From positions 62,001 through 126,000 of the forward strand of contig NZ_BMNG01000021.1 of the NCBI RefSeq assembly GCF_014646335.1: a DNA stretch of 64,000 nt, in the 5' to 3' direction. The stretch is from Streptomyces lasiicapitis (GTDB lineage: Bacteria > Actinomycetota > Actinomycetes > Streptomycetales > Streptomycetaceae). Below the pieces are notes generated by a model. It did no database searches and had not been told where the DNA came from. It saw nothing but the letters and a program-made list of their open reading frames with translations. Shown here in pieces: positions 8,957-16,578 of this stretch. A program made the position numbers and the translations under genes. The first letter of the stretch is position 1. Each line of letters begins with the position of its first letter.

Positions 8957-11053
8957 TCAGCCCGAGACGCTCGCGCGTCCGTTCTCGATGTGCCCCATCA
9001 GGCGCCGCCGGAAGGTCTTGTCGCCCTCGGCGGTGACCTCGATGTCGTACCAGCCGCGCTCGTCGCCCGTCTGCCAGGCGATGGTGCGGCTGCTTCCTGC
9101 CTTGATCCGAACCGTGCGGGTGCGCCGCCGGACGTCGGCTTCCTCCACGTATCCGAGCGGCTTGACCGTGAAGACGAGCTGTCCCTTGCCCCGGTTGGCC
9201 AGCGTCAGATGGATCTCGCGCCGGGTGATCGCCGAGGAGAGGGCGGCCGCGCCTTCCCTCTTTCCTACGAACTCGCGGCGGAATCCGTTCGGCCCGGTGA
9301 CCGTGAAGTGATAGGCGTCACTCTGCTCGGGCAGGATCCAGGAGCCGTCGTGCGGCACGTCCTGGTGCTGCGGAACGGGGAACTCCGCCGCGTACGGGTA
9401 CAGCGCGAAGTGCGCGCTGCGCCGCCCGCCGTTGCGCAGCCGCACCTTCAGGGTGCCGTCCTTGGTGCGCTTGAGGTCGGCGTCCGGCTGGTAGGGCAGC
9501 GGGCGGGCCCGGCGCACGCCCGGCTCCTGCTCGGGCATCGACTGCTTCTCCGGCGGCATCGGCTGCCAGCGCCCGCTGAACACCGGGATGGTGCCGGGCT
9601 GCTCGACCTCGGGCTGGCGGTGGCCGCGGTGGAAGTCGAAGGCGCTGGTGAGATCGCCGACGACCGTGCGGCGCCAGCGGCCGATGTTGGGCTCGCGCAC
9701 GCCCGTCCACTTCTCCAGGAAACGTACGACGGAGGTGTGGTCGAAGACCTCGGAGCAGACGTAGCCGCCGACGGTCCACGGCGAGACGACCAGCATCGGC
9801 ACCCGCGCGCCGAGCCCGGTCGGCCGCCCCTGCCAGCGCTCCTCCTGCTCCTCGGCCGAGTCCCCGCCCGGCACGGGCGGCGGGACGTGGTCGAAGAAGC
9901 CGTCGTTCTCGTCGTAGTTGATGAAGACGGCGGTACGCCGCCACACCTCGGGGTGCGAGGCCAGCGCGTCCAGGACCTTGTAGACGATGGTGGCGCTGTG
10001 CACCGGCGAGGACACCGACGGGTGCTCGGAGTCCAGGGCGGACGGCACCAGATAGCTGACCTTGGCCAGCTTGCCGCGCGCGACGTCCTTGGCGAACCGG
10101 TCGGCCAACGTGCCGGTGGGCACCCGGCGAAGCCCCCGCTCGAACAGCGACCGCTCCCGCTTGCTGAGCGTCTTGACGCCCTCGTCGAGCGCGGCGAGCA
10201 GCTTGGCCCGCGTGGCCTCGTCCTTGGCGTCCCGCACCTTGGCGTAGAAGGCCTCCATGAAGGTGTCCCCGGTCTTGGCCAGGACCTTCCGCGCGATCGC
10301 CTTGAAGGTGGTGAAGAACTCGATCTGGTTGTCGGTGAAGTTCTCCCACTCGGTGTACGTCTGCCAGCTGACCCCGGCCTTCTCCAGGCGCTCCGCGTAC
10401 GTCCCCCAGTCGTAGCCGGGGTGCGTGCCCTCGTCGTACGCGTCGTTCTCGACGGCACGCTTGCCGCTCGCCTCGAAGCCCGTCCTACCGCTCCACAGGT
10501 GGTTGCGGTTGGGGCTGGTGGAGGTGTGGATGGAGGAGTGGTAGGCGTCGCAGACGGTGAAGGTGTCGGCGAGCTCGTAGTGCAGCGGGATGTCCTCGCG
10601 CGTGTAGTACGCCATCGTGGCCGCGGTCTTCGCGGTGATCCAGCCGTCCATCCAGCCGTCGTGCCAGGCCTTGGCGCCGCCGCTCCAGGAGTGGTCGAGG
10701 GCGCCGATGTACTGCAGGTCCTTGTGCTGCGCGGCCGCGGCCTCGCGGACCGGGAAGGGCAGCACGGAGCGCAGCGGACCGGGCTGCTCGAACACGCTCT
10801 TGCCGCCGGGCAGTTGGATCGCGTTGCGGTCGGAGAAGCCGCGCACACCGCGCAGCGTCCCGAAATAGTGGTCGAAGGACCGGTTCTCCTGCATCAGGAT
10901 CACCACGTGCTCGACCGCGTCGAGCCCGCCCTTCGGCGGCTCCTTGGCGAGCGCCTCCTGAAGCGAGGGCGGCAGGAACGACCCCACCGCGGCAGCCCCC
11001 AGGGCGCCGCCGCCCACAGCCATCAGCCGTCTGCGCGATATCTCCGCTGCCAC
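8957..11053 (-). CDS. Tat-exported phosphocholine-specific phospholipase C
   Basis: 698 residues from GTG at 11053. A strong GGAGG six bases upstream decides this start over a further-upstream ATG. The N-terminus has a twin-arginine signal (EISRRRLMAVGGGALGAAAV). The phosphoesterase domain begins EHVVILMQENRSFDHYFGTL, the catalytic signature of the acid phosphatase/phospholipase C family (Glu-Asn, with metal ligands further on such as NYDENDGFFDHVPPP). The C-terminal roughly 250 residues match the two small beta domains usual at the end of bacterial non-haemolytic phospholipase C. It would release phosphate-containing head groups from phosphatidylcholine or sphingomyelin outside the cell. The 11054-11202 leader has no GTTCAC-type PHO repeat that I can see. 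Confidence 0.95.
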   Translation of the reverse strand: MAAEISRRRLMAVGGGALGAAAVGSFLPPSLQEALAKEPPKGGLDAVEHVVILMQENRSFDHYFGTLRGVRGFSDRNAIQLPGGKSVFEQPGPLRSVLPFPVREAAAAQHKDLQYIGALDHSWSGGAKAWHDGWMDGWITAKTAATMAYYTREDIPLHYELADTFTVCDAYHSSIHTSTSPNRNHLWSGRTGFEASGKRAVENDAYDEGTHPGYDWGTYAERLEKAGVSWQTYTEWENFTDNQIEFFTTFKAIARKVLAKTGDTFMEAFYAKVRDAKDEATRAKLLAALDEGVKTLSKRERSLFERGLRRVPTGTLADRFAKDVARGKLAKVSYLVPSALDSEHPSVSSPVHSATIVYKVLDALASHPEVWRRTAVFINYDENDGFFDHVPPPVPGGDSAEEQEERWQGRPTGLGARVPMLVVSPWTVGGYVCSEVFDHTSVVRFLEKWTGVREPNIGRWRRTVVGDLTSAFDFHRGHRQPEVEQPGTIPVFSGRWQPMPPEKQSMPEQEPGVRRARPLPYQPDADLKRTKDGTLKVRLRNGGRRSAHFALYPYAAEFPVPQHQDVPHDGSWILPEQSDAYHFTVTGPNGFRREFVGKREGAAALSSAITRREIHLTLANRGKGQLVFTVKPLGYVEEADVRRRTRTVRIKAGSSRTIAWQTGDERGWYDIEVTAEGDKTFRRRLMGHIENGRASVSG

Positions 11054-11202
11054 GCCCAACCTCCAGTCGAAACCCAATGGTTGCCTCGTGGTCCATTGGT
11101 CTGCTGAGCTGGGACGGTAGTGACTTCCGGTATCTCTGGGAAGGCCGAGGCCCGAAGTCGCGATGAACGTCCCGAAGTTGCCGTGGAGGTTCCGGCCACG
11201 CA

Positions 11203-11239
11203 AAAGGGGCGCCGCACCGGATCGGTACAGCGCCCCTTT
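11203..11239 (-). terminator. Terminator of the gat operon
   Basis: AAAGGGGCGC and GCGCCCCTTT form a 10-bp stem around a 17-base loop, 21 bases after the gatB stop. Reading the minus strand, the stem is followed by TTTT, so this is a conventional intrinsic terminator. Confidence 0.85.
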
Positions 11240-11260
11240 ACGTCCGGGAAGAACCCGGCG

Positions 11261-12778
11261 TCAGCCCTCGACGCCCAGCTGCTCCAGGATCAGTTCCTTC
11301 ACGCGGGCCGCGTCGGCCTGGCCGCGGGTGGCCTTCATGACCGCGCCGACCAGGGCGCCGGCCGCCGCCACCTTGCCGCCGCGGATCTTGTCCGCGATGG
11401 CCGGGTTGCCGGCGATGGCCTCCTCGACGGCCGCCGTCAGCGCGCCCTCGTCCGAGACGACCTTCAGGCCGCGCTTCTCGACGACCTCGTCGGGCGTGCC
11501 CTCGCCCTTGAGGACGCCGTCGATGACCTGGCGGGCCAGCTTGTCGTTCAGCTCACCGGCGGTGACCAGGGCCGAGACCCGGGCCACGTGCTCCGGCGTG
11601 ATCGGCAGCGAACCGAGGTCCACGGCCTGCTCGTTGGCGTTGCGCGCCAGCTCGCCCATCCACCACTTGCGGGCGGAGACGGCGTCCGCGCCCGCGTTGA
11701 TCGTGGCGACGATCGGGCCGATGGCACCGGCGTTGAGGATCGACTGCATGTCGTGGGCGGACACGCCCCACTCCTCGCGCAGCCGGTTCCGCTGGGCCAG
11801 CGGCAGCTCCGGCAGCTCCGCGCGGAGCGCCTCGACCCACTCGCGGGACGGGGCAACCGGCACCAGGTCGGGCTCGGGGAAGTAGCGGTAGTCCTCCGCC
11901 TCCTCCTTGACCCGGCCGGACGTCGTGGAGCCGTCCTCCTCGTGGAAGTGCCGGGTCTCCTGGATGATCGTCCCGCCGGCGCCGAGGACGGCCGCGTGGC
12001 GCTGGATCTCGTACCGGGCGGCCCGCTCCACGGAGCGCAGCGAGTTGACGTTCTTCGTCTCGGAGCGCGTGCCGAACTTCTGCCGCCCGTGCGGGCGCAG
12101 CGAGAGGTTCACGTCGCAGCGCATCTGGCCCTGCTCCATCCGGGCCTCGGACACGCCGAGGGCCTTGATGAGCTCGCGCAGCTCGGCGACGTACGCCTTG
12201 GCGACCTCGGGAGCCCGCTCGCCCGCGCCCTCGATCGGCTTGGTGACGATCTCGATGAGCGGGATGCCCGCGCGGTTGTAGTCGAGCAGGGAGTGCGAGG
12301 CGCCGTGGATGCGGCCGGTGGCGCCGCCGACGTGCAGCGACTTGCCGGTGTCCTCCTCCATGTGGGCGCGCTCGATCTCCACGCGGAAGACCTCGCCGTC
12401 CTCCAGCTGGACGTCCAGATAGCCGTTGAAGGCGATCGGCTCGTCGTACTGAGAGGTCTGGAAGTTCTTCGGCATGTCCGGATAGAAGTAGTTCTTCCGG
12501 GCGAAGCGGCACCACTCGGCGATCTCGCAGTGCAGCGCGAGACCGATCTTGATGGCGGACTCCACGCCGATCTCGTTGACGACCGGCAGGGCGCCGGGCA
12601 GGCCGAGACAGGTGGGGCAGGTCTGCGTGTTGGCGTCCGCGCCGAGCGTGGTCGAACAGCCGCAGAACATCTTCGTCTTGGTGCCGAGCTCGACATGGAC
12701 CTCAAGGCCCATGACCGGGTCGTACGTCGCGAGCGCGTCCTCGTACGGCACCAGATCGGGGGTGGTCGTGACAGTCAC
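11261..12778 (-). CDS. gatB: Aspartyl/glutamyl-tRNA amidotransferase subunit B
   Basis: 505 residues, the usual length. It opens with the GatB signature YDPVMGLEVHVELGTKTKMF, followed by the zinc-site cysteines (FCGC and TCPTCLGLPG) and the family block ARKNYFYPDMPKNFQTSQYD. The C-terminal YqeY-like tail domain, which binds the tRNA elbow, ends in VKELILEQLGVEG. GatB houses the kinase/transamidation site that converts Glu-tRNA(Gln) and Asp-tRNA(Asn) to the amide forms, using ammonia channelled from GatA. It is the last gene of the gat operon, 18 bp after the small membrane protein gene. Confidence 0.98.
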   Translation of the reverse strand: MTVTTTPDLVPYEDALATYDPVMGLEVHVELGTKTKMFCGCSTTLGADANTQTCPTCLGLPGALPVVNEIGVESAIKIGLALHCEIAEWCRFARKNYFYPDMPKNFQTSQYDEPIAFNGYLDVQLEDGEVFRVEIERAHMEEDTGKSLHVGGATGRIHGASHSLLDYNRAGIPLIEIVTKPIEGAGERAPEVAKAYVAELRELIKALGVSEARMEQGQMRCDVNLSLRPHGRQKFGTRSETKNVNSLRSVERAARYEIQRHAAVLGAGGTIIQETRHFHEEDGSTTSGRVKEEAEDYRYFPEPDLVPVAPSREWVEALRAELPELPLAQRNRLREEWGVSAHDMQSILNAGAIGPIVATINAGADAVSARKWWMGELARNANEQAVDLGSLPITPEHVARVSALVTAGELNDKLARQVIDGVLKGEGTPDEVVEKRGLKVVSDEGALTAAVEEAIAGNPAIADKIRGGKVAAAGALVGAVMKATRGQADAARVKELILEQLGVEG

Positions 12779-12796
12779 GGTGTTGGAACTTCCCTC

Positions 12797-13051
12797 TCAG
12801 CCGAGCAGAACGTCGTCGTCGCCGATGCGCTTGAGCTCGCGCACCAGCAGGGCGATGCCCGTGACGATGGCGGCGGCGGAGACGACCGCGTCGACGAGCT
12901 TGAGCGTGTCGTGCTCGGCACGGGCCTTCTTGACCTGCTTGAACGTGCTGAGCGCGCCGAACGCGGTGGTGCCGATGGACAGATACGTGCCGGTCTTGGA
13001 CTTCTTGAAGCCCTTGGCCTTGGCCAGTTTGCTCGATGGCTTGCTGCTCAC
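12797..13051 (-). CDS. Small basic membrane protein within the gat operon
   Basis: 84 residues from GTG at 13051. The GTG overlaps the gatA stop (GTGA) and is preceded by GGAGGAGG, so translation is probably coupled to gatA. The N-terminus is very basic (SSKPSSKLAKAKGFKKSKTG). One weak hydrophobic stretch (TYLSIGTTAFGALSTF) and one clear one (LVDAVVSAAAIVTGIALLVR) are present, and the end is acidic (GDDDVLLG). I do not recognise the family beyond recalling a hypothetical protein at this place in other Streptomyces. The long upstream extension of its frame is antisense-like shadow of gatA and was discarded. Confidence 0.75.
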   Translation of the reverse strand: MSSKPSSKLAKAKGFKKSKTGTYLSIGTTAFGALSTFKQVKKARAEHDTLKLVDAVVSAAAIVTGIALLVRELKRIGDDDVLLG

Positions 13052-14550
13052 AGCGACGGTGCCTCCTCCAACAGCGGGTGACCCCACTTTTCCATGAAGG
13101 CGGCCTCTACGGCTGCGCCCACCTTGTAAAGGCGGTCGTCCTTCATGGCGGGAGCGATGATCTGGAGCCCGACCGGCAGGCCGTCCTCCGGCGCGAGGCC
13201 GCAGGGCAGCGACATGGCGGCGTTGCCCGCCAGGTTGGTCGGGATGGTGCACAGGTCCGCGAGGTACATCGCCATCGGGTCGTCGGCGCGCTCGCCGATC
13301 GGGAAGGCGGTGGTGGGCGTGGTCGGCGAGACGATCACGTCGACCTGCTCGAAGGCCTTCTCGAAGTCGCGCGTGATGAGCGTGCGGACCTTCTGGGCGC
13401 TGCCGTAGTACGCGTCGTAGTAGCCGGAGCTGAGCGCGTACGTACCGAGCATCACGCGGCGCTTGACCTCGTCGCCGAAGCCGGCCTCGCGGGTGAGCGC
13501 GGTGACGTCCTCGGCGGACTTGGTGCCGTCGTCGCCGACGCGCAGGCCGTAGCGCATGGCGTCGAAGCGGGCCAGGTTCGAGGAGCACTCGGACGGCGCG
13601 ATCAGGTAGTACGCCGACAGGCCCAGGTCGAAGGACGGGCAGTCGATCTCGACGACCTCGGCGCCGAGGGACTTGAGCAGCTCGACGGACTCGTCGAAGC
13701 GCTGCATCACACCGGCCTGGTAGTGCTCGCCGCGGAACTGCTTGACGACGCCGACGCGCATGCCCTGGACCGAGCCGTTGCGGGCGGCCTCGACGACCGC
13801 CGGGACCGGGGCGTCGATGGACGTCGAGTCCAGCGGGTCGTGACCGGCGATGACCTCGTGCAGGAGGGCCGCGTCCAGGACCGTGCGGGCACAGGGGCCG
13901 CCCTGGTCCAGGGAGGACGAGAACGCCACCATGCCGTACCGCGAGACACCGCCGTACGTCGGCTTGACGCCGACCGTGCCGGTGACGGCGGCGGGCTGGC
14001 GGATGGAGCCGCCGGTGTCCGTGCCGATGGCGAGCGGGGCCTCGTACGACGCCAGGGAGGCGGAGGAGCCGCCGCCGGAGCCGCCGGGGATGCGGGTGAG
14101 GTCCCACGGGTTGCCCGTCGGGCCGTACGCGCTGTTCTCGGTCGAGGACCCCATGGCGAACTCGTCCATGTTGGTCTTGCCGAGGATGACGACGTCGGCG
14201 GCCTTGAGGCGCTTGGTGACGGTGGCGTCGTACGGCGGGATCCAGCCCTCGAGGATCTTCGAACCGACGGTCGTCGGCACGCCCTCGGTGGTGAAGATGT
14301 CCTTGAGCGCGAGCGGCACACCGGCGAGCGGGCCGAGCTTCTCGCCCCGCGCGCGCTTCTCGTCCACGGCGCGGGCCTGCGCGAGCGCGCCCTCACGGTC
14401 GACGTGCAGGAAGGCGTGCACCTTCTCGTCCACGGCCTCGATGCGGGCCAGGTGGGCCTCGGTGACCTCGACGGCGGTGAGCACGCCGGAGGCGATGTTC
14501 TCGGCGATCTCGGCAGCGGTGAGCTTGATGATGTGGTTCTGGTCCGTCAT
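13048..14550 (-). CDS. gatA: Aspartyl/glutamyl-tRNA amidotransferase subunit A
   Basis: 500 residues, a full-length amidase-signature enzyme. The catalytic Lys lies in GVPLALKDIFTTEGVPTTVG, and the Ser-rich loop GGSGGGSSASLASYEAPLAI holds the cis-Ser and the nucleophilic Ser. The stretch IGTDTGGSIRQPAAVTGTVG follows as expected. GatA hydrolyses glutamine and passes the ammonia to GatB. It starts 6 bp after the gatC stop, and the small membrane protein gene overlaps its stop. The organism therefore relies on the indirect route for Gln-tRNA, as actinobacteria do. Confidence 0.98.
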   Translation of the reverse strand: MTDQNHIIKLTAAEIAENIASGVLTAVEVTEAHLARIEAVDEKVHAFLHVDREGALAQARAVDEKRARGEKLGPLAGVPLALKDIFTTEGVPTTVGSKILEGWIPPYDATVTKRLKAADVVILGKTNMDEFAMGSSTENSAYGPTGNPWDLTRIPGGSGGGSSASLASYEAPLAIGTDTGGSIRQPAAVTGTVGVKPTYGGVSRYGMVAFSSSLDQGGPCARTVLDAALLHEVIAGHDPLDSTSIDAPVPAVVEAARNGSVQGMRVGVVKQFRGEHYQAGVMQRFDESVELLKSLGAEVVEIDCPSFDLGLSAYYLIAPSECSSNLARFDAMRYGLRVGDDGTKSAEDVTALTREAGFGDEVKRRVMLGTYALSSGYYDAYYGSAQKVRTLITRDFEKAFEQVDVIVSPTTPTTAFPIGERADDPMAMYLADLCTIPTNLAGNAAMSLPCGLAPEDGLPVGLQIIAPAMKDDRLYKVGAAVEAAFMEKWGHPLLEEAPSL

Positions 14551-14556
14551 GACTTC

Positions 14557-14853
14557 TTAGTCCTCCCCCAGGATCTGCGGCACCTTGAAACGCTGCTGCT
14601 CCTGTGCCGGGGCTCCGGAGAGCGCCTGCTCGGGGGTGAGCGACGGACGGACCTCGTCCGCGCGCATGACGTTCGTCAGCGGCAGCGGGTGCGAGGTCGG
14701 CGGTACGTCTTGGTCGGCGACCTCCGAGACGCGGGCGACCGCGCCGATGATGTCGTCGAGCTGTCCGGCGAAGTGGTCGAGCTCCTCGGCCTTCAGCTCC
14801 AGACGTGCAAGGCGGGCGAGGTGGGCGACCTCCTCGCGCGTGATGCCAGGCAT
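14557..14853 (-). CDS. gatC: Aspartyl/glutamyl-tRNA amidotransferase subunit C
   Basis: 98 residues from ATG at 14853 with GAGGA eight bases upstream. It begins MPGITREEVAHLARLARLEL, the classic GatC opening, and ends FKVPQILGED, which is also typical. GatC is a small belt protein that stabilises the GatA-GatB complex. It is the first gene of the operon. A much longer reading frame continues upstream, but that part is shadow of the divergent glycosyltransferase gene. Confidence 0.97.
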   Translation of the reverse strand: MPGITREEVAHLARLARLELKAEELDHFAGQLDDIIGAVARVSEVADQDVPPTSHPLPLTNVMRADEVRPSLTPEQALSGAPAQEQQRFKVPQILGED

Positions 14854-14893
14854 GCGGCGATCCTCAGGGGTGAGTGTGATGGTTTCGCCCCCA

Positions 14894-14899
14894 ATCCTA
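14894..14899 (-). promoter_or_regulatory. Possible -10 element for the gat operon
   Basis: TAGGAT on the minus strand, about 40 bases before the gatC ATG, fits the Streptomyces -10 consensus. No good -35 hexamer is seen at 16-19 bp. Confidence 0.35.
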
Positions 14900-15037
14900 T
14901 GGGGCGGGCCGCGCTGCCCGCGCACGACTTCTTCCCGGGGCCGTTCAGCCACCCGGCGCACCCCTCCCCGCTCCCCCGGTGATTCCCCGGTCCGCGCCCG
15001 GTGAGCTGCGCGGACGGGGTGCGGGCGAGGGCCAAGG

Positions 15038-16450
15038 ATGCCCCGCATGGGACTGCGAATCGATGCCCTCAGGGGACTGCGTCCGATGCCGCGCACGCAA
15101 CCGTCCGGCCGTCGGGCCCGCACGCTGGGAGTGCCGCTGGTCGGCGCCCTCGTGCTCGCCGCGTCGCTCGTCGTGTGGTGGTACGTCGTGACGGACCCGA
15201 CGTACGCCGCGCACCGGCGCCCGGCCGATCTGAGCGTGTACCTGGACGCGGCGGGCGCCTCGGGCGCGGCCGGTCCCGCGGGGGTGGCGGACCACGAGCT
15301 GTACGAGCGGAAGTTCGGCATCCACGGGCTGCCGTACCTGTATCCGCCGTTCGCACTGCTTCCGTTCCGGGCGCTCGCCGGGCTCGACCTGACCACGGCG
15401 GCGCGGATCGTCGCGGGGGTCTCGGTCGCCGCGCTGGTGCTCGCCGCGCTGGCTGCGGCGCGGATGGCGGGGCGGCGGCTCGGCCCGGTCACCGCCGGGT
15501 GCGCGCTCGCCGTCGCGGGCGTCGCGCTGTGGACCGAACCGATCCTGCAGAACCTGGACTTCGGCCAGGTGAACCTCATTCTGCTCGCGCTGGTCCTGAC
15601 CGACCTCGCCACCGACGACCGGCGGCCGTGGAAGGGGCTGGGCATCGGGCTCGCGGCGGGTCTGAAGCTGACGCCCGCGCTGTTCATCGTGTACCTGCTG
15701 CTCACCCGGCGGTTCCGGGCTGCCGGGCTTGCGACGGCGGCGTTCGCGGGCACGGTGCTCGCGGGCTGGATGGCGCTGCCGGGGGCGTCGGCGGACTTCT
15801 GGGGCGGGGCGCTCGCCGGCAGTCCGGGCGGGCGCGACTATCTGGCGAACCAGTCGCTCAACGGGGTCTTCGTACGGCTCGGCTTCGGCGGCGAGGGGGT
15901 CGGCGGGCCGTGGTGGGGCGCGGCCTGCGGGCTGCTCGCCGTGGCCGGGCTCGGCGCCGCGGCGGTGGCCTCGCGGCGGGGGCGGGAGCTGGTGGCGGTC
16001 TGCGTGGTGGGGGCGCTGACACTGCTGTGCTCGCCGCTGTCGTGGACCCACCACTGGGTGTGGATCGTGCCTGCCCTGGTGCTCGCGGCCGACGCGGCGG
16101 CCCGGCGACACACGGTCAGGCCCTGGTGGTGGGTGGCTGGCCTGTTCACGCTGTTCGCGGCGTGGCCGATCCGCATCGACGGCTTCGGCACCTGGGACCC
16201 GTCCAGACCGCTGCTCCCCTACGGACTCCTCTGGTACACGCCCCACTGGCACCGCGAACAGCAGTGGGACCCGTTCCATTTCGTCTCGGGGAACTTCTAC
16301 GTGTGGCTCGGTCTGGGGTACGTGGTGTGGGCGGCGTGGGTGTTCGGGGCGCTGGGGTCCCGGGGTACGCGTGGGGCTCGGGCGCCCAAGGCCGACGTGG
16401 CCCAGGTGCCGGCACCCGGGCCGAAGGTCGGCGTAAAGGTGGCGCCCTAA
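15038..16450 (+). CDS. GT87-family (DUF2029) mannosyltransferase-like membrane protein
   Basis: 470 residues. The chosen ATG has GAGGG six bases upstream; ATGs at 15047 and 15086 are alternatives. About ten membrane helices are visible, from LVGALVLAASLVVWWYVVTD to FYVWLGLGYVVWAAWVFGAL. After helix 1 an extracytoplasmic loop carries ADLSVYLDAAG and later GLPYLYPPFALLPFRALAGL, the D-x-x-Y and Y-P-P-F motifs typical of polyprenyl-phosphate-mannose-dependent alpha-1,2-mannosyltransferases such as PimE. NLDFGQVNLILLALVL also fits. It probably adds mannose to phosphatidylinositol mannosides or another envelope glycolipid. It is divergent from the gat operon. Confidence 0.88.
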   Translation: MPRMGLRIDALRGLRPMPRTQPSGRRARTLGVPLVGALVLAASLVVWWYVVTDPTYAAHRRPADLSVYLDAAGASGAAGPAGVADHELYERKFGIHGLPYLYPPFALLPFRALAGLDLTTAARIVAGVSVAALVLAALAAARMAGRRLGPVTAGCALAVAGVALWTEPILQNLDFGQVNLILLALVLTDLATDDRRPWKGLGIGLAAGLKLTPALFIVYLLLTRRFRAAGLATAAFAGTVLAGWMALPGASADFWGGALAGSPGGRDYLANQSLNGVFVRLGFGGEGVGGPWWGAACGLLAVAGLGAAAVASRRGRELVAVCVVGALTLLCSPLSWTHHWVWIVPALVLAADAAARRHTVRPWWWVAGLFTLFAAWPIRIDGFGTWDPSRPLLPYGLLWYTPHWHREQQWDPFHFVSGNFYVWLGLGYVVWAAWVFGALGSRGTRGARAPKADVAQVPAPGPKVGVKVAP

Positions 16451-16578
16451 AGGGGCGCAGGGCCCTGACACATGCGGCTCCGCCGCGCGGGCGCGACCAG
16501 CCACAGCGGACCCGCAGACGCAACACTGCCGGTGAGCCCCCCTCCCCGCGGAGCGGCAGGCCGGCGCAGCCGGCGGGG
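16451..16578. repeat. Dispersed Streptomyces-type intergenic repeat (family with ...GCGACCAGCCAC...)
   Basis: The 128 bp between two convergent genes begins aaggggcgcagggccctgac and continues gcgcgaccagccacagcgga, then cccgcag. From memory this resembles a very common intergenic repeat in Streptomyces (GGGGCGCGGGGAACTGCGCGACC type). It is followed by a second G+C-rich hairpin, CCGCGGAGCGGCAGGCCGGC with GCCGGCGGGG. It probably serves as the bidirectional terminator of the two convergent genes. Confidence 0.5.

Noticed and set aside
14854..15753. N-terminal extension of gatC to a 398-codon protein
   Set aside because: The extra 300 codons are Ser/Ala/Arg-rich shadow of the divergent glycosyltransferase gene, and gatC has its own ribosome-binding site.
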